A stretch of DNA of 64,000 nt from Coleofasciculus sp040219735 (GCA_040219735.1 JAVJRX010000134.1); one strand, 5' to 3'; shown: positions 17,494-26,623, counted from the first letter of the stretch. A program made the numbers and translations. Notes: generated by a model not told the origin, from the sequence alone.

Positions 17494-17697
17494 GACACCT
17501 TTAGTATCCTATAATTTATGGAAAATTATTTTATTGAAACATCGTAATTCAGCTAGAAATCTTGATGTTGCCAGTAGAGGGGTTGAGACGAGCGATAATG
17601 CCATTGAATTCAGTGCGAATAGAACTCACCCCGTAACGGCTGAGCGAGTAGGCATTGCATTCTGTCCCAACTAAACCTACAATATTTAAGCATTTTA

Positions 17698-17771
17698 CGG
17701 GACTGACGGGGCTCGAACCCGCAACTTCCGCCGTGACAGGGCGGTGCTCTAACCAATTGAACTACAGTCCC
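17698..17771 (-). tRNA. tRNA-Asp (GTC anticodon)
   Basis: Read on the minus strand, a 74-nt cloverleaf begins GGGACTG and ends CAGTCCC plus discriminator G. The acceptor stem of 7 pairs is perfect. The D arm has TTCAATTGGTTAGAGC, the anticodon stem-loop CCGCC-CTGTCAC-GGCGG carries GTC, and the T arm has GGGTTCGAGCCCC. CCA is not encoded, as is usual in cyanobacteria. Confidence 0.95.
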
Positions 17772-18090
17772 AATTTACGAGCCGAATACCATTGTTACGA
17801 AGATCTATGGATTTGTCAAGCCCATGCCGAAAAAATTTTTTCTTAGGGTTAGAGAGGGGGTGTAGGGGAGGATGGGAGAGATGGGGAAGATGAGGAAGAT
17901 GGGGAAGCTGTAGGGGCGGGTTTTACCACTAACGGGAAGGTTTGCTCACCCTTATATCACTAAACCCGCCCCAACGGATTACAAGCATTCTGCGACAAAG
18001 GACAAATGACTAATGACTAATGATAAATCCCAGAAACAAATTATCCCAAAAATGCTTCAACGACGATAAAGTAACCAGAACGCCTAATTC
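17772..18090. repeat. Repeat-filled gap between tRNA-Asp and SLH gene
   Basis: About 320 bases without a gene. It holds G-rich imperfect repeats (GGGGAAGATG and relatives, 17855-17908). A 64-bp palindromic element follows, starting TGTAGGGGCGGGTTTT (17909) and ending AAACCCGCCCCA (17972). Heptad repeats of the ATGACTA type come last (18005-18022). No promoter stands out. Confidence 0.7.
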
Positions 18091-19581
18091 ATGCCCAGAG
18101 GTTTCAACGTCTCTATCTCTCAATCGGTTCTCCTTGCCTTCTGTTTTAGCCTCTTTAGTGCCGATGCTATCGCATTCCCCGATATCCAAACCCATTGGGC
18201 AAAGGATTGTATTAACCAGATGGCATCTCGAAACCTAGTTACAGGTTACCCGGATGGCACGTTTCGCCCCAATGGTTCGATTACAAGGGCAGAATTTGCG
18301 GTGCTGATGTTGAATGCATTCCCCGACGCCGAGGTGAAACGCAGTGGTATCGCCTTTACAGATGTGCCACAGAGTCACTGGGCATATCGGGCAATTCAAG
18401 ACGCTTATCAACGGGAATTTTTCTCGGGTTATCCGGGGCGGATTTTTCAACCCAGTCAACCGATTCCTCGTGTGCAGGCGATTGGGGTTTTGGCGGGGGC
18501 GAAGAATTACAGCATTCCCAGTAATCCATCGGGAATATTGCCACAATACTTCCAAGATGCCTCTGGTATTCCAGGATACGCCAGGAATGCGATCGCGGCG
18601 GCGGCGGTGAATACTCTGGTGGTTAATTATCCCACGGTGCAACGGCTTCGTCCCAATGAACGGGCGACACGGGGCGAAGTAGCGGCGCTATTGTGTCGGG
18701 GGTTAAATATTTATGCGGTTCCGCCTCAGTATATTGCTGGGGTGGAAATTCATCCCCAACAGGTGCGGACATTACCCGGAGGACTGAATTCTGTTCCCAC
18801 ATTTAATAGTAATTATCCTGAATTAGTTAGAAGTGAAGGGATTTTATTATCCACATTTTCCCCAACCGGAAAACGTATTCCTGCCGCCCATCTTAATTTT
18901 CCCTTTCAAGGACGTTTCGATATTTTTACCCATCATATCGCTAGGGCAGAAACTCAGGCAGAAACTCGCCCCCTTTATCAGGGATTACTGCTGCACAATC
19001 CCACCGATAAACCGGTGACAGTTGAGGTTTTGCAAGGGGCAAGTTATTTGAGTACTCCCGATGCGCCGTTTATTGACTTACCGGATATGGTGGATAATCC
19101 CAATGGCAAGATTTATTCGGGACCCGGTAGTCGCACGATGACTGATGTACTGCGGGGGATTCGTCAGGAAAGCTTTCCGGCACAAATGATATTGGAAGCA
19201 GGGCAAACTCAACTCTTGATGAATCAGCCGATTCCTATCCAACGGGCACCGGCGTCGAATGGACGTTCCACGATGATGCGATTGCAGAGTAATGGTTCAG
19301 TTTATGTTGCCAATTTAGCCATGAAAGCGCCACAAAACTCGAATGGTACATACCGCGCCCCAACATTAGCTGAATGGCAAACTTTATTAGTTGAAGGAGA
19401 ATTAGCCGAACCCCGGGATCTGACGCCAACACCTCTTGACCCCCCTAGAGAACCCACAGTATTTGGACGGGTTGCCGGGGTTTCCCAAGGGACAGAATGG
19501 TTAGCAGAGATTACAGATACATTAGAATCAGATAGTCTGAGGATTCCCCAACCCGGTGAGGCATTTTCCTATGTTTTATGA
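18091..19581 (+). CDS. SLH-domain surface protein with DUF3370-like region, interrupted by a stop
   Basis: A 496-aa frame with a hydrophobic N-terminal segment (SVLLAFCFSLFSADAIA, residues 12-28) that looks like a signal peptide. Three SLH units follow: FPDIQTHWAKD...ITRAEF (about 29-76), FTDVPQSHWAYRAI (about 90-140) and a weaker third with YARNAIAAAAVN...TRGEVAALL (about 152-210). They should bind the cell wall or outer envelope. The rest resembles the cyanobacterial DUF3370 region. The frame ends at TGA 19579-19581 after FSYVL, but the very same reading frame continues with similar-quality sequence to 20034. The gene is thus probably a single-stop pseudogene or a recent mutant. Family call is moderately certain. 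Confidence 0.75.
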   Translation: MPRGFNVSISQSVLLAFCFSLFSADAIAFPDIQTHWAKDCINQMASRNLVTGYPDGTFRPNGSITRAEFAVLMLNAFPDAEVKRSGIAFTDVPQSHWAYRAIQDAYQREFFSGYPGRIFQPSQPIPRVQAIGVLAGAKNYSIPSNPSGILPQYFQDASGIPGYARNAIAAAAVNTLVVNYPTVQRLRPNERATRGEVAALLCRGLNIYAVPPQYIAGVEIHPQQVRTLPGGLNSVPTFNSNYPELVRSEGILLSTFSPTGKRIPAAHLNFPFQGRFDIFTHHIARAETQAETRPLYQGLLLHNPTDKPVTVEVLQGASYLSTPDAPFIDLPDMVDNPNGKIYSGPGSRTMTDVLRGIRQESFPAQMILEAGQTQLLMNQPIPIQRAPASNGRSTMMRLQSNGSVYVANLAMKAPQNSNGTYRAPTLAEWQTLLVEGELAEPRDLTPTPLDPPREPTVFGRVAGVSQGTEWLAEITDTLESDSLRIPQPGEAFSYVL

Positions 19582-20034
19582 ACGCTCCATTTAATTACGT
19601 TGAATACGGGTCAAATTCAAAGTGCGCCGATGTTAGCTCGTTATCCGGATACGGCGTATTCTGCTCATAGTAATTATGGCGTGGAATATAATCTGACGTT
19701 ACCCATGAGAAATACGACAAGTCAATCTCAAACGGTAACCGTATCGATGCAAACGCCGTTAAAAGATGAGGCAGGTACAGATAAGTTACTGTTTTTGAAT
19801 CCACAAGTTGATCGGGTATTTTTTCGGGGAACTGTTCGGGTCACTTATGAAGATAACCAAGGGGAAAGTCAGACATGGTATGTCCATTTAGTTCAGCGTC
19901 GGGGACAACCGTCTAACCCCTTAGTTACGTTAAATTTAGCGCCAGGGGAACAGCGAAATGTAAAGGTCGAGTTTATTTATCCACCGGATTCCACGCCGCC
20001 GCAGGTGTTGACAGTGAAGACGTTGGCGAGGTAG
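19582..20034 (+). pseudogene. In-frame continuation of the SLH/DUF3370 gene after the stop
   Basis: After TGA 19579-19581 the same frame stays open for 150 codons. It encodes TLHLITLNTGQIQSAPMLAR and a beta-rich region, including YGVEYNLTLPMRN and WYVHLVQRRGQPSNPLVTL, ending VKTLAR. This is the expected C-terminal part of the protein started at 18091. There is no ribosome site or good start codon (TTG 19600 is the only candidate), so separate translation is unlikely. One base change at the stop would restore a protein of 647 aa. Confidence 0.7.
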
Positions 20035-20842
20035 AAATCCTCACCCCCAGCCATCTCCCAGGCTCTGCCTCCTCTCCTCTCGTTTCCTCTCGTTTTCCTC
20101 TCGTTCCCAGGTCTGAGAAGGGAATGCTATTCTGGAGGCTCTGCCTCCCATAGTAGAAACGCCTCAAAACGGTATCTTTTGCCCTTCGTTACATCCACTT
20201 GAAAAACTTCTCCCCAATGACACAAAATGAGCAGTTATTTCGTCAAGGGTTGAGAGGGTCATCTGCATAAAATATAGGGTCTTGAATAAGGCAGGGTGTA
20301 TCTACTTTTTTTCGCCTTCCAGACTCTGGGAAGGGAATGCTCTTAGGGAGATTCCAGCCTGTCATAATCTCATGTTAATTATCCCTGATTTTGCCCCCTT
20401 CAGTCCCCCTTTATACCGAGTTGCGCTCAAACATAGTAGATAGGAAAAGCCGGGGAGGCAGGGGAGGCAGGGGAAGCAGGGCGTGTGGGTCATTCTGGGA
20501 AGGGTTGGACATAGTTAAATGGGTAAATTGTAGAGCATAAGACACTAATTTAACCTAGGTTCGTAGTCGTCACTTTAGTGACTCAACGTTCAAGTGCTGA
20601 GGACAAACTTTTAATTCAGAGACATTCCTTTTAACTTAGTTAGGATAAATTAGGAGATGGTGCGATCGCAAACCCTACAACCCATCCTACTCACCCTCTC
20701 CTCCTGACTCTTCACTGACTCTTCATGGGAAGCCTCGAAACCCTGTTAGGCTGGTAGATAAGGACATTCTCGGGTTCATTCAAAACGCACCCATTCCCCC
20801 AGATTACTGGAAAAGCAAGTTCTCCCGTCTCCCTTTCTCACT
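20035..20842. other. 800-bp non-coding region with small repeats
   Basis: No credible gene. It holds two copies of a GGCTCTGCCTCC palindromic motif (near 20062 and 20138), a CTCTCGTTTCC tandem (20077-20106), and two copies of GAAGGGAATGCT (near 20115 and 20330). A GGGGAGGCAGGGGAAGC tandem lies near 20450. The last 150 bases before the NACHT gene contain no clear promoter that I can support. Confidence 0.6.
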
Positions 20843-23800
20843 ATGGTCGATTGGCGTCCCTATCTCGAATCCCTCGGCACCACCTACGCCCAATGGTGGC
20901 AGGTTTACACGATTACCGATGTAGTCGGGCGAACACCACAGAACCGGAAACAGACATCAGTGCTATTTGATTTTAAATTAATGGTGCAGACGGTGGAACC
21001 GGATAGAGACGCCAGGGGGCAAAAGGCGGAACAGGTTGAGAAACTAACCGTACTAGAGGGGTTAAGGAAATATGCGCCCCAGCATATCTTGTTAGTCGGG
21101 CGTCCCGGTTCCGGGAAATCCACAGCACTGGTGCGATTGCTGTTGGAAGAGGCGGAAAAAGGCAAGGAAGCCTGTAGAGACGTTGCATGCAACGTCTGGG
21201 AACAGGGGGAGAGGTCAATCAAAATCCCCGTCTTGGTAGAACTCCGCTATTACCGCACCACAATCGAGGACTTAATCCAACAGTTCCTGCAACGCCATGA
21301 CCCAAATTTAACCCTCAATCCCGACACCCTGAAAGCCGGATTGCGACAAAGGCAATTTTTGCTGCTGCTGGATGGAATTAATGAATTACCCTCAGAAGCA
21401 GCGCGGCGGGAGTTACAGCAGTTTCGCCAAAACTACCAGAAAACTACACCTATGGTATTCACCACTAGGGATTTAGGCATCGGGGGTAATTTGGGCATAA
21501 CTAAGAAACTGGAAATGCAACCCCTGACACCAAAGCAAATGGAGGAATTTGTCTGCGCCTATTTGCCACAACAGGGAAAACAGATGTTGCCGCAGTTGGG
21601 GAATCGTTTGCGAGAGTTGGGACAAACCCCCCTGCTGTTAAAGATGCTGTGTGATTTGTTCCATTGTCTGGAGACGATTCCCAGCAATCTGGGTTCAGTA
21701 TTTCGCGCCTTTGCCCAGCAGTATGACCGAAAAGTTAAAGCCGATGTCCCGGTTACGGAAGACTCACGGGAATTTTGGTCAGAGTTGCTGCAATATTTAG
21801 CGTTTGTCATGACGAAGGGTAATCACCCAAAAGAGATACAGGTAGCAATTGCCAAGACAGAAGCTGAGACAATTTTTACCGAGTATCTGCGTCAGCACGA
21901 TTTCCTTGACCCGCCAGTTCGCGCCCGTAAATGGTTAAACGATTTACTCAAGCATCACTTGATTCAACTGAGGGCAAATAATCAGATAGAGTTTCGCCAT
22001 CAACTGATTCAGGAGTATTATACGGCTGAGTATTTACTCAAGCAGTTACCGAGTCTTAGTGATGAGGAATTACAACGGCAGTATCTCAATTATTTGAAAT
22101 GGACAGAACCTCTAGCGTTAATGCTGGAATTGGTTGAAGATAAGGCACAGGCAGTGCGAGTGGTGAGGTTGGCGTTAGCTGTGGATGTGCAGTTGGGGGC
22201 AAGGTTGGCAGGGGAAGTTAAACCAGAGTTTCAAGAGCAAACAGTGGCTTTAGTGTCTGGGTTAGAAATTCCTCAGTTACTCACAATTCAGCTTTTGGGC
22301 AGAACAAAGTCTGAGAGTGCTATTTCCAACCTCATGAAAGCTCTCGAACATGAAGACTCTGATGTTAGTCGTAGGGCGGCTGACGCTTTAGGTAAAATTG
22401 GTTTACCTAAAGCTATTCCCCATCTAATTAAAGCCCTGAAGCATGAAGACGTTGGTGTTAGTCGTAGAGCGGCTGACGCTTTGGGTAAAATTGGTAGCGA
22501 GTCTGCCATCCCTGCTTTAATAGAGACCTTGAATGAAAGACAAGTTCCTAATGCTCGTGAGATAGCAGCTACAGCATTAGGCAAGATAGGCAGTGATTCC
22601 GCTGTACCTGCTCTTGTTCAGACTTTGAAAGACAAAAAATCTTCTAGTATTCGTGAGAGATATAGTATTCATGAGATATACACTAGATTAGGAGTTGATC
22701 AACGACTCGAAGCTTTTAATAGTGGAGAATATTATCTTAGAGAAGAAGTTGCTGATGCACTAGGAAAAATTAATAGTAAGTCTGCTGAATTAGCATTAAT
22801 CGAAGCCCTAGATGATGAAGACCCGGAGATTCGTAAGTCAGTTGCATATACTTTGGCAAAAATTGGCAGCAAAAGGGCTGTATCTGCTTGTGTTAAGGCT
22901 TTAAATGATGATGCTCATTTGGATCGAGAAGACATCTTTTACACCCTTGCAGAAATGGGTTATGAATTGCTTGTGACTATCTTAACTCAATCTTTGACTA
23001 TTGAAAACGCTTTTGTTCGAGATATAGCAGCTAAAGCATTAGAAGAAATTAACGATCAGTCATTGACAGAGGCTGATATTAATGATTTTTACGATGAGAT
23101 AGATTGGAATAGTAATAAAGCCGTTTATAAGCTAGCAGCAAGTGATGATGAGTCTGAGTCTGATTTGACTTCAATTCTGGAAATTTTACGTGATGATCCC
23201 GATCATCGTATTGATGCAGCCATTAGGATATTAGGGGAAATTGGCAACCCTGATATACTGCCTGTTCTCCATGACTTACTATTGGACACAGCAAAAAGCT
23301 ACATAATTGACCCTATTTCACAAATTCAAAACCGCTGCAAATTCTACAATTTTACCCTCACTCAACCAATTCTTACCACTCCTTCTCCCCTAATGCATAT
23401 TCTCCACCTTAGCGACCTCCACTTTACCACCCTCGACCAAGCAACCTTGTGGTCTACACAACTCAGACTTGATTTACGTCATGAACTCAATATTTCTCAG
23501 CTTGACGCCCTGATCCTCTCCAGCGATATTGCTAACTATTCTACCCCAGAAGAATACGAAGCTGCCGCCCAATTTCTCAACACCCTCTGTCAAACCTTCT
23601 CCCTAAACCCAGAACAAATTACCATTGTTCCCGGTAACCATGACCTCAACTGGAACTTAGCACAAGAAGCCTACCTACTTGTTGACCGCCCTAAATACAA
23701 CGGTAAACTAATTGATGGTCATTATATTAAAGTCACCGATGAAGTCATCCGAGTTCGTGACGAAACCGCCTACAAAAAACGCTTTGAAAACTTCCGCCAG

Positions 23801-24397
23801 TTCTACAAAGACATCAAACGAAAACCCTATCCCTTAGACTATGACCAACAATACACCCTCGACTATCTCCCCGAACAAAACCTCCTCATTTTAGGGCTAA
23901 ACTCAGCATGGCAACTCGACCATCATTTCAAATCCCGCGCCAGCATTCATGAAAATGCCCTCAGCAACGCCCTGGATGAAATTGATACTAATCCCGATTA
24001 CGATAACTGCTTAAAAATCGCCGTTTGGCATCACCCCCTCGATAGTCCCTATCAAGATAGAATTATCGACCAAGACTTCATCGGACTCCTCGCCGTTTCC
24101 GGGTTTCGCTTCTTCCTGCACGGACATATCCACAAAGCCGAAACCAGTCTGTTCCGTTACGATATGAGTCGAGATGGGCGCAAATTAGACCGCATTTGTG
24201 CCGGAACCTTTGGCGCACCGACAAAAGAACTGGTAACGGCTACGCCTTGGCAATACAATTTGCTGATCTTTGAAAAGGATAAACTAACTGTTCGCACCCG
24301 TTGCCGTCGCGGAAAAGATGCGCCGTGGGAATCCGATAGTATTTGGCGTCAGGGGGCGGGAAAATCGTCGTTGGATTATTACACCATTGAGTTGTGA
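20843..24397 (+). CDS. NACHT ATPase - HEAT repeat - metallophosphoesterase fusion (NLR-like)
   Basis: An 1184-aa three-part protein. Residues of about 75-300 are a NACHT-type P-loop NTPase: Walker A GRPGSGKST (86-94), Walker B FLLLLDGINE (172-181), sensor-like MVFTTRD. Residues of about 490-820 are HEAT repeats (AADALGKIG, IPALIETLN units). Residues 851-1184 are a complete calcineurin-like phosphoesterase: D858 and H860 in SDLHF, D895, GNHD (931-934), WHHP (1062-1065) and HGHIH (1093-1097). The usual GD is SD at 894-895. The phosphoesterase begins at an internal ATG (23393), so it may descend from a separate gene. A palindromic repeat is translated within the NTPase at residues of about 111-118. 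NLR-like defence or signalling is inference. Confidence 0.85.
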   Translation: MVDWRPYLESLGTTYAQWWQVYTITDVVGRTPQNRKQTSVLFDFKLMVQTVEPDRDARGQKAEQVEKLTVLEGLRKYAPQHILLVGRPGSGKSTALVRLLLEEAEKGKEACRDVACNVWEQGERSIKIPVLVELRYYRTTIEDLIQQFLQRHDPNLTLNPDTLKAGLRQRQFLLLLDGINELPSEAARRELQQFRQNYQKTTPMVFTTRDLGIGGNLGITKKLEMQPLTPKQMEEFVCAYLPQQGKQMLPQLGNRLRELGQTPLLLKMLCDLFHCLETIPSNLGSVFRAFAQQYDRKVKADVPVTEDSREFWSELLQYLAFVMTKGNHPKEIQVAIAKTEAETIFTEYLRQHDFLDPPVRARKWLNDLLKHHLIQLRANNQIEFRHQLIQEYYTAEYLLKQLPSLSDEELQRQYLNYLKWTEPLALMLELVEDKAQAVRVVRLALAVDVQLGARLAGEVKPEFQEQTVALVSGLEIPQLLTIQLLGRTKSESAISNLMKALEHEDSDVSRRAADALGKIGLPKAIPHLIKALKHEDVGVSRRAADALGKIGSESAIPALIETLNERQVPNAREIAATALGKIGSDSAVPALVQTLKDKKSSSIRERYSIHEIYTRLGVDQRLEAFNSGEYYLREEVADALGKINSKSAELALIEALDDEDPEIRKSVAYTLAKIGSKRAVSACVKALNDDAHLDREDIFYTLAEMGYELLVTILTQSLTIENAFVRDIAAKALEEINDQSLTEADINDFYDEIDWNSNKAVYKLAASDDESESDLTSILEILRDDPDHRIDAAIRILGEIGNPDILPVLHDLLLDTAKSYIIDPISQIQNRCKFYNFTLTQPILTTPSPLMHILHLSDLHFTTLDQATLWSTQLRLDLRHELNISQLDALILSSDIANYSTPEEYEAAAQFLNTLCQTFSLNPEQITIVPGNHDLNWNLAQEAYLLVDRPKYNGKLIDGHYIKVTDEVIRVRDETAYKKRFENFRQFYKDIKRKPYPLDYDQQYTLDYLPEQNLLILGLNSAWQLDHHFKSRASIHENALSNALDEIDTNPDYDNCLKIAVWHHPLDSPYQDRIIDQDFIGLLAVSGFRFFLHGHIHKAETSLFRYDMSRDGRKLDRICAGTFGAPTKELVTATPWQYNLLIFEKDKLTVRTRCRRGKDAPWESDSIWRQGAGKSSLDYYTIEL
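21173..21197. repeat. Palindromic repeat, copy 4 (inside NACHT gene)
   Basis: TGTAGAGACGTTGCATGCAA then CGTCT, followed by GGGAACAGGGGGAGAG as in intergenic copies. It is translated as CRDVACNVWEQG between Walker A and the next NTPase strand. Confidence 0.85.
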
Positions 24398-24441
24398 TTT
24401 TTTGTCATTTGTAATTTTTCATTTGTAAGGATATCACCAAT

Positions 24442-24607
24442 TGTAGGGGCGACCCGCTGCATTAAATTAAGAAAACCCACCTATCAATTTTATCGGGTCG
24501 CCCTGCATTGGGTATTGGAAATTATATGACACCGCATTTAGACCGGGGCGAGTCGGGATAGGTTAATTGCGGTTCCGCCACCTTGACTCAGCGACTCGCC
24601 CCTACAA
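24442..24607 (-). repeat. 166-bp palindromic direct repeat, copy A, downstream of REP-type transposase
   Basis: It begins TGTAGGGGCGACCCGCTGCA and ends CGACTCGCCCCTACAA. It contains two inverted-repeat pairs: GGGGCGACCCG with CGGGTCGCCC, and GGGGCGAGTCG with CGACTCGCCCC. Copy B (25331-25496) has the same length and orientation and about a dozen mismatches. The two copies flank the transposase gene. Confidence 0.9.
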
Positions 24608-24695
24608 ACCCCTACAAACCCCTACAAATGTGATAATCTCAATAATCTTAATAATCTTAATAATCCTGACAATCTCTATCAGGGATAATTGCCAG
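24608..24695. repeat. Short tandem repeats after copy A
   Basis: CCCCTACAAA is repeated three times (to about 24627), then AATAATCTT-type units occur four times (24633-24671). No gene. Confidence 0.7.
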
Positions 24696-25325
24696 TTAAA
24701 ACGGAAAATCGGTTAGAGGGTCTTGATTGGATACAGGATATTCGGGATTTTCTGGGTCGTCTATCCACCGTAGAGGATTTTCTACAATGTATTTGCGGAT
24801 GGCATGAAGGGATGTCTCCCGGTGAATGATGTGATCATAGAAATCGCGTTGCCAGAGAGGAACGTGGGGGGTTTGACGAATCCGGTTAATCCGTTTGGCA
24901 GATAGGGATTTGAATTGCCCAATAATTGCACCTAGAGAACCCGAAACCACACCTTTAATCTGTCGTTTCTCCCTAGTGCTTCCAGTCGAGACAATCGGCT
25001 GAACCCAATCCAGAGAATAAACCGATAACTCTGTCCTCAATGAGGTACGGTGGGTATCTGTAAGGACAATAATACCGTGTAAGTGGTTCGGCATAATCAC
25101 AAAAGCATCAAGTTCCACATTCGGGCGCACAACAGCCGTTCGATACCATTCGTTTTTCACAATGCGACCCAATGGGGATAGATACATATTGCCTTGGATA
25201 ATTTCCCCCAGCAGACAATCTCGATTACGGATACAAAGCGTGACAAAATAAGCACCAGGTTGCCTGTAGTCGTATCCTTTTAGGCGAATAGAATGGCGGT
25301 GATGTCTTTGAGGTTCGTAGGGCAT
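24696..25325 (-). CDS. REP-associated tyrosine transposase (RAYT/TnpA-REP)
   Basis: A 209-aa single-domain Y1 transposase of the IS200-related HUH superfamily. It carries the HUH motif in FVIMPNHLHGIIVL (His-x-His) and the catalytic tyrosine region HAIRKYIVENPLRW near the C-terminus. The N-terminal YDYRQPGAYFVTLCIRNRDC strand is typical of the family. ATG 25325 (MPYEPQRHHRH) is chosen because the frame upstream of it runs into the palindromic repeat. Family members act on REP/BIME palindromes. Here the gene is bracketed by two 166-bp palindromic direct repeats that are its likely substrate. Catalytic residues look intact, so it may be active. Confidence 0.88.
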   Translation of the reverse strand: MPYEPQRHHRHSIRLKGYDYRQPGAYFVTLCIRNRDCLLGEIIQGNMYLSPLGRIVKNEWYRTAVVRPNVELDAFVIMPNHLHGIIVLTDTHRTSLRTELSVYSLDWVQPIVSTGSTREKRQIKGVVSGSLGAIIGQFKSLSAKRINRIRQTPHVPLWQRDFYDHIIHRETSLHAIRKYIVENPLRWIDDPENPEYPVSNQDPLTDFPF

Positions 25326-25330
25326 AGAAC

Positions 25331-25496
25331 TGTAGGGGCGACCCGCTGCATTCAATTAAGAAAACTCACCTATTAATTTTATCGGGTCGCCCTGCATTGG
25401 GTATTGGAAATTATATGACACCGCATTTAGACCGGGGCGAGTCGAGATAAGTTAATTGTGACACCGCCACCTTTGCTCAGCGACTCGCCCCTACAA
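25331..25496 (-). repeat. 166-bp palindromic direct repeat, copy B, upstream of REP-type transposase
   Basis: Same structure as copy A at 24442-24607, with outer ends TGTAGGGGCGACCCG and CGACTCGCCCCTACAA. It ends 5 bases before the transposase start codon on the minus strand, so it also holds the promoter or 5' leader of that gene. Confidence 0.9.
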
Positions 25497-25504
25497 CCAA
25501 CCAC

Positions 25505-25537
25505 GATAATCCCCAACTTCTTCAAGAAGTCGGGGAT
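25505..25537. repeat. Hairpin repeat (CCCCAACTTCTTCAAGAAGTCGGGG type)
   Basis: A near-perfect hairpin (ATCCCCAACTTCTT and AAGAAGTCGGGGAT) lies between the repeat B and the end of the DHOD-like gene. A related copy with a longer loop occurs at 53529-53559. It may serve as a terminator for the minus-strand gene on its right, but no T-run follows. Confidence 0.5.
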
Positions 25538-25561
25538 CTAATTAATGAATTGCCATTTATC

Positions 25562-26578
25562 CTACGGGGCAAACCCCACCAATTGAGGCTTGTACGTCTG
25601 AATCGCTTTCATGTACTGCGCCCGTTCAAAGGCACTTTCATCAGGACAGTTAATCTGACTCATGCTACCCTGCATCTGCTTGATGGACTCATATTCATGC
25701 TCTTCCATCCAATGGCGTACCTCTTGCTCAATCTCTTGCAGATTGCCAATCCCATGACGCAGCAGCACACTAACGATTTCCGTCACTTTCGCCCCTGCCA
25801 TCATCATTTTGATTACATCCTGCCCTTTATGTACCCCACTCGTAGCGGCAAAGTCTACAGATAAGCGACCATACAAAATCGCAATCCAGCGCATGGGTAA
25901 GCGCATCGCTTGCGGTGTACTCAGCAATATATTGGGTGAAACTTCCAACTCCTCAATATCAATATCCGGCTGGTAAAATCGATTGAAAAAGACTAAACCA
26001 TCCGCACCCGCCTCAGTCAACCGCTTCGCCATATTTGCCATATTGCTGAAGAAAGGACTGAGTTTAATCGCAACTGGAATATTCACCTCAGATTTCACCG
26101 CTTGCAGAATATCAAGATAATTCTGCTCCACTTGTGCCCCCGTCTGATCCATATCCGTGGGGATGCTGTAGATATTCAACTCCAGCGCATTCGCCCCCGC
26201 CTGCTCAATTTCCTTAGCGTAGCGCGTCCAGCCGCCCACCGTGGAACCATTGAGACTGGCGATGATCGGCATATTCACCGTCTCTTTTGCCTTACGGATA
26301 TGCTCTAAATATTGCTCTGACCCCACATGAAACACCTCCGCTTCGGGGAAATAGGTCAGGGCTTCGGCAAAACTTTCTGTACCATACTCCAAATGATGGT
26401 GTAACTCCAACTTTTCTTGGCGCAGTTGTTCTTCAAATAAGGAATGCAGCACCACCGCCGCCGCCCCTGCATCCTCCATACGCTTGATGTTGTCAATATC
26501 TTCTGTCAGGGGCGCCGCCGCACCAACGACGAGGGGTGATCGCAATTCTAACCCTAGGTATGTTGTTGTCAGATCCAT
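25562..26578 (-). CDS. Dihydroorotate dehydrogenase-like FMN protein
   Basis: A 338-aa TIM-barrel flavoprotein of the class 1 dihydroorotate dehydrogenase superfamily. It starts MDLTTTYLGLELRSPLVVGA and carries IIASLNGSTVGGW, ALELNIYSIP, IPVAIKLSPFFSN (FMN-phosphate/orotate-side lysine) and FAATSGVHKGQDVIKMMMAGA near the phosphate site. Cyanobacterial proteins of this type are distinct from the pyrimidine enzyme PyrD and are often found beside nifJ. Here nifJ is directly upstream on the same strand, 82 bases away, the gap holding a palindromic repeat. An electron-transfer role linked to pyruvate:ferredoxin oxidoreductase is inferred from context. Confidence 0.87.
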   Translation of the reverse strand: MDLTTTYLGLELRSPLVVGAAAPLTEDIDNIKRMEDAGAAAVVLHSLFEEQLRQEKLELHHHLEYGTESFAEALTYFPEAEVFHVGSEQYLEHIRKAKETVNMPIIASLNGSTVGGWTRYAKEIEQAGANALELNIYSIPTDMDQTGAQVEQNYLDILQAVKSEVNIPVAIKLSPFFSNMANMAKRLTEAGADGLVFFNRFYQPDIDIEELEVSPNILLSTPQAMRLPMRWIAILYGRLSVDFAATSGVHKGQDVIKMMMAGAKVTEIVSVLLRHGIGNLQEIEQEVRHWMEEHEYESIKQMQGSMSQINCPDESAFERAQYMKAIQTYKPQLVGFAP

Positions 26579-26623
26579 CCGTTTAAACCTCTTACATTAT
26601 TTATGGGTAATCCTGTGGAGGGG

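Noticed and set aside
17480..17697. Open frames of about 64 codons between the hypothetical gene and tRNA-Asp
   Set aside because: No ribosome site, odd composition, and one runs through the tRNA gene.
8531..18025. Heptad arrays considered as CRISPR-like repeats
   Set aside because: Units are seven bases with no spacers and no cas genes occur in the window.
20905..21222. Minus-strand frame of 105 codons inside the NACHT gene
   Set aside because: Complement of the Walker A region; the plus-strand protein has unmistakable motifs.
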